64,000 nucleotides of DNA from Hyphomicrobium sp. D-2 (lineage in GTDB: Bacteria; Pseudomonadota; Alphaproteobacteria; Rhizobiales; Hyphomicrobiaceae): the NCBI RefSeq assembly GCF_029872155.1, contig NZ_JARXLA010000008.1, forward strand, positions 498,501-562,500, in the 5' to 3' direction. Every line of letters begins with the position of its first letter. Position 1 is the stretch's first letter. This document shows, piece by piece, positions 53,791-61,234 of the stretch. The notes beneath the pieces were generated by a model that saw only the letters and a list, made by a program, of their open reading frames with translations, was not told the DNA's origin and did no database searches. Made by a program: the position numbers and the translations under genes.

Positions 53791-54906
53791 ATGGCTGACA
53801 AGAAGAAGGCACCTGCCACCCGTTCGGCGAAGTCGACGACCCTCGCCGGAAAAAAGGCTGGCACCAAGGTGGCTACCGCGAAGAAGCCTGCTGCTGGTCG
53901 CGCCTCGGCGGCCAAGCCGGATGTTGCCCCCAAGGCAACGGCAAAAAAGCCAGCTGCTAAGGTGAGCGCTGCCGCTAAGGCCGCTGCTCCCAAAAAGGAA
54001 GCAGTTGCAGCATCCAAGGTCCAGGCTGCGAAGCCGGAGGCTAAAGCGCCCGCACCCAGCAAAGCGAAACAGCCTGTTGCGAAAACAGCAGGAACCGCTG
54101 CGCCCGTCAAGAAGCCCGTGAGCGCCGCCCCCAAGGTTGCGCCCAAGACTGTTGCACACAAGCCAGCAGTCGCCGCGCCGATGCGCGCTGTTGCTGCGGC
54201 GGTGAAGCCTTCGAACCAGAAGATCACCGCGCCGGTTCAGCAGCAGGCCCCGAAGGTTGGCGGTGGCGAAAAGGCTGCCGTGGCGGCTGATCTGACCAAG
54301 AAGCCCGTCAATCAGCGGCATGGTTTCAAGGCGAATGAGTTTGTCGTGTATCCGGCTCATGGCGTTGGGAAAATCATCGCCATCGAGGAGCAGGAAATTG
54401 CGGGCATGGCGCTCGAGCTTTTCGTGATCAACTTCGAAAAGGAAAAGCTGACCCTGCGCGTGCCGACCGGCAAGCTGGAGAGCGTTGGCATGCGCAAGCT
54501 TGCCGAAGAGCCGCTCGTCAAGAAGGCCATGGAAATCCTCAAGGGCCGCGCCCGTGTAAAGCGCACCATGTGGAGCCGCCGTGCGCAGGAATACGTTGCG
54601 AAGATCAACTCCGGCGATCTCGTTTCGATCGCGGAAGTCGTGCGCGACCTTTACCGCTCGGAGGCTCAGCCGGAGCAGTCGTACTCTGAGCGCCAGCTGT
54701 ATGAGGATGCTCTCGACCGCATGGCACGCGAAATTGCAGCCGTTGAAAAGCTCGATGAGCGTGGCGCTGTGCAGCGCATCACCGACGTGCTTTCCAAGAG
54801 CGCACGCGGTCGTCGTCTGGCAGCTGAGGCTGAAGCAGAAGCGGGTGCTGCCGCCGAAGCGGATACTGACGATGACGGCGATGACTCTGAGACAAAGGCC
54901 GCCTAA
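53791..54906 (+). CDS. carD: CarD-family transcriptional regulator with histone H1-like N-terminal tail
   Basis: A 371-residue protein. The C-terminal half is a standard CarD/CdnL: an RNA-polymerase-interacting domain starting near residue 172 (RHGFKANEFVVYPAHGVGKI), then a helical DNA-binding domain (KRTMWSRRAQEYVAKINSGD, YSERQLYEDALDRMAREIAA). CarD stabilises open complexes, often at ribosomal and housekeeping promoters. About 170 residues precede it, almost entirely Ala, Lys and Pro with repeated KKPAAK-like units, resembling eukaryotic H1 tails. An acidic tail (DTDDDGDDSETKAA) ends the protein. Typical alphaproteobacterial CarD is about half this length. Confidence 0.93.
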   Translation: MADKKKAPATRSAKSTTLAGKKAGTKVATAKKPAAGRASAAKPDVAPKATAKKPAAKVSAAAKAAAPKKEAVAASKVQAAKPEAKAPAPSKAKQPVAKTAGTAAPVKKPVSAAPKVAPKTVAHKPAVAAPMRAVAAAVKPSNQKITAPVQQQAPKVGGGEKAAVAADLTKKPVNQRHGFKANEFVVYPAHGVGKIIAIEEQEIAGMALELFVINFEKEKLTLRVPTGKLESVGMRKLAEEPLVKKAMEILKGRARVKRTMWSRRAQEYVAKINSGDLVSIAEVVRDLYRSEAQPEQSYSERQLYEDALDRMAREIAAVEKLDERGAVQRITDVLSKSARGRRLAAEAEAEAGAAAEADTDDDGDDSETKAA

Positions 54907-54971
54907 TTCGCTGCGGCGCGCGTTGCCGATTTTTGATCGGGCCGCGTGTCAACGTTGACTGTTGGCGACTG

Positions 54972-55988
54972 TTAGAGATCAAGAGCGTCCGGTGCCTTCC
55001 GCGCCGGGCGCTTTTTTTGTTTGCGCGTTGGCGCGGTGCCATGCTCGCGGCGATCGCTGCTTGTCATTGCGCCCCTCGGCGCTGGTGTAGGCGGCGCTCC
55101 GTTATCATCGACAATGGCAAGCTGGCTTGGATGCTCGATGTCGATGTACGGACCGTTGCGATATTGGATCCAGCCGCGCACTTCAACGCGGCGCCCTTCA
55201 AGCTGCTGCAGCGACTGGGCCAACTCCGGATTTTCGCGCAACACGCGTGCCTCGATGCCAGCGGTGAAATCACTGCGCCAGTCGCGGCCGAAGTTTATGT
55301 AGGTGCGTGCTTTGGTGGTGGCGACCTTGGCGACGTTGCCCGTGACTATCTCATAGGAATTGCGGCGACGAAGCAGTTCGCGAGTCCGCCAGGCAGGGCG
55401 TGGAGAATAGGCGCCGTTGCGCCACAGGCCGAGGCCAGCATCGCGCGCCGCTTTCTCATGGGCGAGCAGTTCGTTCATGCAGTCGAAGTTGCCCGGCAAA
55501 CCGTAAGCGCGCGCGTGCCCGCGTAGCAGCATTTCGCCCTGCACCCAAACGCGTTCGCCATCGTTGTCGATGAACACATGCGCAAGGCGGCGGCCATAGC
55601 GATCCTGCGTGCGGCCGGACGTGGCCAGGAAGATGGTTTTGCCCGCAACGAGTTCGCGCAAGGTCTGCTTTGCGTTTTCCTCGGGTGTCCATGGCTCGGC
55701 TGCCGGGCTGAGGTCGGGTGAGCGCGGTGACAGTGCACCTATGATGCGGACCTGCTGCCCGTCGTCCATCTCGATGGTTTCAGCGTCGATGACACGGACC
55801 GCCGCGCCGGATGCGCCAGCCTTGAGCGTGCACGATGCGGCCGGTTCGCTGGCAGCATCCTGCTGTTGCGCTATTGCGCCAGGTACGCAGACGCCGGACA
55901 CGCAGGCCACCAGGCTCGCCGCCGCCGCTCCCGACAGCAGACGCAACCATGTCATTCGTAACTGCGATTTTGGTACGCGCACGCGCAT
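54972..55988 (-). CDS. Thermonuclease-like (SNase-fold) exported protein
   Basis: A 338-residue exported protein with a signal peptide (LRLLSGAAAASLVACVSGVC region). A staphylococcal-nuclease-like OB fold follows: AVRVIDAETIEMDDGQQVRI, LVAGKTIFLATSGRTQDRYG with the Arg-rich turn RYGRRLAHVFI, and NELLAHEKAARDAGLGLW. The usual GIDAPE segment reads GALSPRS here, so the canonical catalytic Glu appears changed and nuclease activity is uncertain. A second domain (RVEVRGWIQYRNGPYIDIEH) resembles an OB-fold and is followed by a basic tail. The 3' end overlaps the carD terminator. Confidence 0.85.
   Translation of the reverse strand: MRVRVPKSQLRMTWLRLLSGAAAASLVACVSGVCVPGAIAQQQDAASEPAASCTLKAGASGAAVRVIDAETIEMDDGQQVRIIGALSPRSPDLSPAAEPWTPEENAKQTLRELVAGKTIFLATSGRTQDRYGRRLAHVFIDNDGERVWVQGEMLLRGHARAYGLPGNFDCMNELLAHEKAARDAGLGLWRNGAYSPRPAWRTRELLRRRNSYEIVTGNVAKVATTKARTYINFGRDWRSDFTAGIEARVLRENPELAQSLQQLEGRRVEVRGWIQYRNGPYIDIEHPSQLAIVDDNGAPPTPAPRGAMTSSDRREHGTAPTRKQKKRPARKAPDALDL
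54985..55018 (+). terminator. Rho-independent terminator after carD
   Basis: An 11-bp stem (GCGTCCGGTGC with GCGCCGGGCGC, including G-U pairs) is followed by seven T. It lies 79 bases after the carD stop and overlaps the 3' end of the converging nuclease-like gene. Confidence 0.85.
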
Positions 55989-56103
55989 TCAATCCTCCGC
56001 GCGGCAGCATAGGGAGGTTTGAGCTGGAAAGCTTCTGTTGTGTGGCGGGCCGCTGCGTGGTGGGGCACAGCCATATGCTGGCGCGGGAAAGCGGCGTGAC
56101 GAT

Positions 56104-57642
56104 CTAAAACACGGGGGAAAGGAAAGCGTCGGCGAAGCTGCGGTTCGCGTCAGGCTGAGCGTCAACCGCTCCCGGCAGCAATTGGAAAATATCGCCGGTG
56201 CTGGATGCGGGCAATCCGCTGTCGGCGGTAACGGTTGGTTGACCGGCAGTCGCGCGAGCCACAATCTCATCACGGTTCCAGAAAAGCGCGTGATCAAACA
56301 CGACGCGCTCAATTCCGGCGCCAGCACCCTCAAAGAACCCGGCAATAAGCACCGATCCATCGGGCATGGAAATCAGCAGGTCGCGCGCTGCAATAGCGAT
56401 CAGTTCGACGTGCTCAGGATCTATCCCGCCGGTCAGGATCAACTCGTCGATGTCGCCGTTGACTGTTGCAAGTTCGATGATGGTGTCGTCGCCATCGCCG
56501 GGCAGATACACATAGGCATCGCTGCCGGTGCCGCCGATCAACGTGTCATCGCCCGTGCCTCCGTAGATGACGTCGTCGCCACCTCGGCCCTCAATGATGT
56601 CGCCACGCGCCGAGCCGACGATGCGGTTGCTGTTTTCGTCGCCAATCAGTCCGTCGATATCTGCAACAGTGTCGTGCTGAACCAGCCACGCGCTGCGTGT
56701 CGCGCCGGGCTCAGCATCGGCGGCGGGACGCAGAATTTGATTGTCTTCCTGCAGGTCGATGCCTTTGCCCGGCAGGATGCGATCGGTCTTGTGGTTCCAC
56801 TGTATCCGTTCGATGGAAAACAGGTGGTCGGTGCCGCCCGCGAACGTAGCGGTGAAGTTCGGGACTTTGTGTGCGATCCAGTGGCGATTGAATGTAATGG
56901 TCACTTCGCCCGCGCCGGAATAGTCGATGACGTCGGTGCCATCTGACGCATAATTCAGTGTCGGCATGCCGCCGTGGATGATGTTGAAGCCGCCCGACCA
57001 CTGGAACAGGTCGTCGTCCTCGCCGCCATAAAACTTTTCAATCGTGTTGGCTGTGTTGCTGCCGCTGAAGGTGTCGCTGCCCCGGCCACCAATGAAAGTT
57101 GAGAAGCCGTGCTCGGCGCGCATGATGTCGTCATTGCCGGTCCCGAGCAGCGTTGTCATGCCGGGCGAAAAATGCATCCCGTGGGGCAATGTGGTGTTCG
57201 GGTCGAGGCCCGAATAATGGATGAGCGAGGCAACAGCCGACGACGAGTTTATCGTCGGGTTGGGTGAGCCCGGCAGGCTGTAGGCGATGTAGGGAAAATC
57301 TTCTTCTTCGATGGTGCGCGCGAAGCTGGACATGGTTTCCCAGGCGCGGAATTCTTCGCCGTTGTATGGCAACGCGCGGCTGCCGCGCAGTTCTGGCGTG
57401 CCGATCTTGGCGGAGAGGTCGGCGCGTGCGGCCAGATTTGCGGTGGCTAGCGTGGTGCGGCCATCCGCGCCTTCGATGCCGAGGAATATGCCGTGCGGGC
57501 TGGCGTCGCGAACGCCCTCCATCACATACCAATGGTCCTGCGAATGGCCGTCGCTCTCGAACACAAGCTGCAGGTGGTCGAAGCCTAGTCGACCCAGCCC
57601 GAACATCTGCACCGGCATCCATTCGATGCGCACACGCGGCAA
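56104..57642 (-). CDS. RTX-type calcium-binding repeat protein
   Basis: A 512-residue protein without a signal peptide. The C-terminal half carries RTX nonapeptide repeats of the GGxGxDxLx type (GGRGSDTFSG, GRGGDDVIYGGTGDDTLIGG, GDGDDTI), which fold into a calcium-binding beta roll and usually mark type I secretion. The N-terminal part (about 1-130) matches no enzyme I recognise. The start TTG 57642 follows GGGGAGAG; the frame is open 18 codons upstream from another TTG. No type I secretion genes are in the window. Confidence 0.83.
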   Translation of the reverse strand: MPRVRIEWMPVQMFGLGRLGFDHLQLVFESDGHSQDHWYVMEGVRDASPHGIFLGIEGADGRTTLATANLAARADLSAKIGTPELRGSRALPYNGEEFRAWETMSSFARTIEEEDFPYIAYSLPGSPNPTINSSSAVASLIHYSGLDPNTTLPHGMHFSPGMTTLLGTGNDDIMRAEHGFSTFIGGRGSDTFSGSNTANTIEKFYGGEDDDLFQWSGGFNIIHGGMPTLNYASDGTDVIDYSGAGEVTITFNRHWIAHKVPNFTATFAGGTDHLFSIERIQWNHKTDRILPGKGIDLQEDNQILRPAADAEPGATRSAWLVQHDTVADIDGLIGDENSNRIVGSARGDIIEGRGGDDVIYGGTGDDTLIGGTGSDAYVYLPGDGDDTIIELATVNGDIDELILTGGIDPEHVELIAIAARDLLISMPDGSVLIAGFFEGAGAGIERVVFDHALFWNRDEIVARATAGQPTVTADSGLPASSTGDIFQLLPGAVDAQPDANRSFADAFLSPVF

Positions 57643-58003
57643 TTTTCTCTCCCCTCGACCAGCGGTGCGAAGTCCTTCTCGGCTCACGAATTGCAATCAT
57701 AGATTGCATTGCGACATGATGGCAATCGCATCCGTTGGGCGAGGAGGATGAGTATTGTTGCCTCACCGCAGGGGCAGGTCGGCTCATGCTTTTGCGGTGG
57801 GAAGCGGATTGGCGGCAGGTTGCATGCGATTGGGGGCTAAGAGATTTAGCTGCCGCCGCTCATTGCTTCGGCGCGGATGGCGCGATACCTAGAAGGAAGC
57901 CTATCTGTCATGCCATTCGGTTGTCGTCTGGCCGTGTTTTATGGGCGGTCATCCAGAAATTCTTCTCTCCGGTGGCGCCATCTGGTAGGTGCCAACCGTT
58001 GGG
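57643..58003. other. Intergenic region upstream of tRNA-Arg
   Basis: About 360 bases between the RTX gene start and the tRNA. A plus-strand frame of 96 codons begins at 57735 but runs into the tRNA and shows no domain, so it is rejected. The tRNA promoter should lie in the last 60 bases; no strong hexamers stand out. Confidence 0.5.
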
Positions 58004-58080
58004 GCCCCGTAGCTCAGCTGGATAGAGCATCAGATTCCTAATCTGAGGGTCACAGGTTCAAATCCTGTCGGGGTCACCAA
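58004..58080 (+). tRNA. tRNA-Arg (anticodon CCT)
   Basis: A complete cloverleaf with encoded CCA. The acceptor stem GGCCCCG pairs with CGGGGTC. The D arm is AGCTCAGCTGGATAGAGC. The anticodon stem-loop is TCAGA-TTCCTAA-TCTGA, with anticodon CCT at 58038-58040. The T arm contains GGTTCAAATCC. It reads AGG codons. No integrase or element is attached to its 3' end. Confidence 0.97.
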
Positions 58081-58135
58081 TAGTTTCAATGCGTTATGAT
58101 ATTCGGCTGATATAGCGTCTTAGCGCTCCCGCGCC

Positions 58136-58795
58136 TCAAACCTTCGCGCGGTAGCCGAGGCCGCGCACGGTTTCGATGCGCTCCTTGCCGATCTTGGCGC
58201 GCAGATTGTGGATGTGCACCTCCACCGCGTTGCTCTCCACCTCCTCCTGCCAGCCGTAGAGAATGTCTTCCAGCTCCGGCTTCGAGTGCACAACGCCCGG
58301 CCGCTCCACCAGCGCCTGCAGCAGCGCAAATTCCCGCCGTGAGAGGTTCAGCGGCTCGCCATCGGCGGCGGTAACAGTGCGCCGTTCAGGATCAAGCTCC
58401 AGCCCCTGCCAGTCGATGGTGGCCTTGGCGCGACCCAGCGAACGACGGCGCAACGCGCGCAGGCGCGCAGCGAGTTCATCAAGGTCGAACGGCTTGCCGA
58501 GATAGTCGTCCGCCCCGCTGTCAAGGCCGTGGATGCGATCGCGGACTGAATCACGTGCGGTGAGCAGCAATACGGGCGTGGTGTCGTTCCTGCCGCGCAG
58601 ATCGCGCAACACATCGAAGCCCGAACCGTCGGGAAGCATCAGATCAAGCACAACCGCGTCGAACTGCGTTGTCGAAAGCGCGGCCAGTGCGTCGGCGCAT
58701 GTTTCGACCGCTTCGGCGGTGAAGCCATGCAGGCCCAGACCGACGGAGAGCCCGCTGCGCAGAACAAGGTCGTCCTCAACGATCAGCAGTCGCAT
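58136..58795 (-). CDS. OmpR-family response regulator (QseB/PmrA/TctD-like)
   Basis: A 219-residue two-component regulator. The receiver domain has the acidic pocket LLIVEDDLVLRSGL, the phosphorylation site DAVVLDLMLPDGSGFDVL (Asp about 51), Thr in LLLTARD and Lys in DYLGKPFDLDEL. The winged-helix DNA-binding domain ends in EVHIHNLRAKIGKERIETVR and GLGYRAKV. It is divergent from the L,D-transpeptidase gene. The sensor kinase at 59755 is the likely partner, although the two are on opposite strands. Confidence 0.94.
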   Translation of the reverse strand: MRLLIVEDDLVLRSGLSVGLGLHGFTAEAVETCADALAALSTTQFDAVVLDLMLPDGSGFDVLRDLRGRNDTTPVLLLTARDSVRDRIHGLDSGADDYLGKPFDLDELAARLRALRRRSLGRAKATIDWQGLELDPERRTVTAADGEPLNLSRREFALLQALVERPGVVHSKPELEDILYGWQEEVESNAVEVHIHNLRAKIGKERIETVRGLGYRAKV

Positions 58796-59033
58796 CGCTT
58801 ACCTTTCACGTGCGCTTGGTGCGCATACGTCATTGCGACAATATGGGCACGAAATGCTTCAGCATATGCATGCTTTGCGCGCATGCGACCAAGTTGCCGC
58901 CGCAGAAGCCGTGGTGCAATTGCCAGCTTAAGCTTGCCTTAATGTGAACACTTAGGACAGAGCCGCCGGGGTTTGACTGGCGGTGGTCCCGTGTGGCGCC
59001 GCATCTCGCCGGATTGTTGATAAGGGGGACGAG

Positions 59034-59732
59034 ATGACGCTTTTGCGTGTTGCTGCGGTTGTGGGGTTGGCACTGAGCGTTGCCGGTTGTGCGTCAACCG
59101 ACATGGATTGGCTGGGTGTGCCATATGCCGTCAGCGAGGCGGACCGCCAGAACTATGCGGCGCATCCGAATGAGCGTTTCCCGCTCAAGGCCGTGGAGCT
59201 TGCAAAGCTTGATCCGCGCTACCGGCGTCAGCTTGTGCGGTATGAAACGCGCGAGCCTTCGGGCACCATCATCGTCGATACGCCCAACCGCTATCTTTAT
59301 CTGGTGACGGGCGAGAACCGCGCGCTGCGCTATGGCATCGAGGTTGGCCGCGAAGGTATGGCGTGGAGCGGCACGGCAAACGTTGCGCGCAAGGCGGCGT
59401 GGCCGACGTGGACGCCGCCGCGGGAGATGGTTGCGCGTGATCCGCGCACGGCTCCCTTTGCCAACGGAATGCCAGGCGGGCCGGAAAATCCGCTCGGCGC
59501 GCGGGCGCTGTATCTCTATCAGAACGGGCGCGACACGCTTTATCGCATTCACGGCGGCGGCAATCCGCGCACGCTGGGCAAGGCAACATCCAGCGGCTGC
59601 ATTCGTCTGCTCGATCATGACGTGATCGATCTGTATCGCCGCGTGCCGCAGAATACGAAAACGATCGTGTTGCCGGATCCATCGTTGTCGAGTGAATCGG
59701 CTTCAGCGCCGGTGAGTGCACCGCACGCATGA
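59034..59732 (+). CDS. L,D-transpeptidase (YkuD domain) lipoprotein
   Basis: A 232-residue lipoprotein: VVGLALSVAGCASTDMDW gives a lipobox. The YkuD domain contains IIVDTPNRYLYLVTGENRAL, WPTWTPPREMV and the canonical active site, His in RIHGGGNPRTLG and Cys in SSGCIRL. Such enzymes form 3-3 peptidoglycan crosslinks or attach outer-membrane proteins to the wall. ATG 59034 follows GGGGGACGAG. It lies between the response regulator and the sensor kinase, 22 bases before the latter, so a shared regulatory unit is likely. Confidence 0.92.
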   Translation: MTLLRVAAVVGLALSVAGCASTDMDWLGVPYAVSEADRQNYAAHPNERFPLKAVELAKLDPRYRRQLVRYETREPSGTIIVDTPNRYLYLVTGENRALRYGIEVGREGMAWSGTANVARKAAWPTWTPPREMVARDPRTAPFANGMPGGPENPLGARALYLYQNGRDTLYRIHGGGNPRTLGKATSSGCIRLLDHDVIDLYRRVPQNTKTIVLPDPSLSSESASAPVSAPHA

Positions 59733-59754
59733 CTCTGCTCCGGGAGATCGCGCC

Positions 59755-61176
59755 ATGACCTCTATGACCGCACGCCTGTTTGGACTGCTGATGCTGGCCA
59801 CAACGGTGGTTTGGGCGTGCGGCATGGTGTGGATCTACGTCGGCAGCCAGAAAGAGCTGGAACGCGTGCTTGACGCGCGACTTGAGGAGGCGACGCGCAT
59901 GGTTACGTCGCTGATGGAAAGCGCGGGTGTACACGTGACGAATGGCGTCGCGGGTGCGCGTGTGGCCAATCAGTCGGTTGCCATCCATCAGCATGAAGCG
60001 AATTTCCGTCTCGCATGCCAGATATGGTCAGTTGACGGAAAGCTTGTCGGCAAGTCCAGCGATGCGCCGATGACGCAGCTGACTTCCGTGAACAGCGGTT
60101 ACACCAATCAGGAAATCAACGGCACGCCCTGGCGCGTTTATGCCCATGTCGATCCGGTGCTGGGCATTCGTGTTCTGGTGGGCGACAGCATCAGCCACCG
60201 CCAGCGTCTGGTTCGCGATCTCATGTGGGGATTGGCGCTGCCGGGTATCTTCGTTCTGGCTGCACTCAGCGGCCTGCTGTGGCTGGCCTTGCGCGAAGGT
60301 CTGGAGCCGTTGCGCCGCATGAGCGCTACGCTGGCCGCGCGTTCGCCCGATGCGCTTGAGCCGCTGGATATCGGACGCGCACCGGCTGAAATTCGTCCCG
60401 TCGTCGATTCCATGAACAGTCTGTTCGACAAGGTGGCGAAGGCGCGCGAGCATGAGCGCAGCGTGACGGCGTTTGCCGCGCACGAACTGCGCACGCCGCT
60501 TGCCGGGTTGCGCACCCAGGTGCAGATCGCGCTGGCGGCGTCCGATGCCACCATCCGTTACAATGCGCTACGCAGTGCGCTTACCGCAGCCGACCGCACG
60601 ACGCGCATGGCCGGGCAGCTGCTGGCAATGGCGCAGGTTGATGCAACCGAAACGCGCGCGCCGCAGGAATGGATAAACGTTGGCGCCCGCCTGAAGGGCA
60701 TCTGTGATGAATTGCGCCGTTCGGACGCGCAGCCGGGCGTGACGATTGAAGCGGCATTGTACGAGTGCCGCATTCAGGTCAATCCGGATGCGTTTCACAT
60801 GGTGGCGCGCAATCTCACCGAGAATGCCATGCAGCATTCCGGTGGCACGGGCGCCGCGCGTTGGTCGATGGTGGTGGCGGAGCATGCATTGCTGCTGACC
60901 TTGGAAGACAGCGGCCCGGGTATTCCCGAGGATGAACTGGCGCTGGTGCGCAATCGCTTTTTCCGCGGCCGTCACAAAAGCGCAATTGGCAGTGGTCTGG
61001 GTCTGTCCATCGCGCACACGGCGCTGGAGAAGGACGGGCTGGAACTGCACCTTGAGAACCGCACGCCGGAGCAGGGATTGCGCGCGCAGATCGCCTTTGC
61101 TGTCGAGCGCTTCGTTATCGACATCACCGTGCCAGATACCGTCGAAAGCCATGAGGATATTGCGCGCACGGGATAG
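59755..61176 (+). CDS. Sensor histidine kinase (QseC/TctE-like)
   Basis: A 473-residue kinase. The first membrane helix is LFGLLMLATTVVWACGMVWI, then a periplasmic sensor region of about 130 residues, a second helix (LPGIFVLAALSGLLWLAL) and a HAMP-like linker. HisKA follows with His in FAAHELRTPLAGLRTQ, and the ATPase domain has NLTENAMQHSGGTG (N box), LEDSGPGIPEDE (G1) and SGLGLSIAH (G2). ATG 59755 is chosen over an upstream ATG inside the preceding gene. It is coupled in context to the L,D-transpeptidase and the divergent response regulator. Confidence 0.94.
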   Translation: MTSMTARLFGLLMLATTVVWACGMVWIYVGSQKELERVLDARLEEATRMVTSLMESAGVHVTNGVAGARVANQSVAIHQHEANFRLACQIWSVDGKLVGKSSDAPMTQLTSVNSGYTNQEINGTPWRVYAHVDPVLGIRVLVGDSISHRQRLVRDLMWGLALPGIFVLAALSGLLWLALREGLEPLRRMSATLAARSPDALEPLDIGRAPAEIRPVVDSMNSLFDKVAKAREHERSVTAFAAHELRTPLAGLRTQVQIALAASDATIRYNALRSALTAADRTTRMAGQLLAMAQVDATETRAPQEWINVGARLKGICDELRRSDAQPGVTIEAALYECRIQVNPDAFHMVARNLTENAMQHSGGTGAARWSMVVAEHALLLTLEDSGPGIPEDELALVRNRFFRGRHKSAIGSGLGLSIAHTALEKDGLELHLENRTPEQGLRAQIAFAVERFVIDITVPDTVESHEDIARTG

Positions 61177-61234
61177 GCGCGAGCTTCAGTCCATCATCTC
61201 TCGACCGGAATTGTGAAAGACAGAAGAGCGGCCC

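Noticed and set aside
57735-58025. 96-codon frame upstream of tRNA-Arg
   Set aside because: It runs into the tRNA gene and has no domain or good start.
58004-58080. tRNA-Arg as an integration site
   Set aside because: No integrase, direct repeat of the tRNA 3' end or foreign gene block is found beside it; the flanking genes look native.
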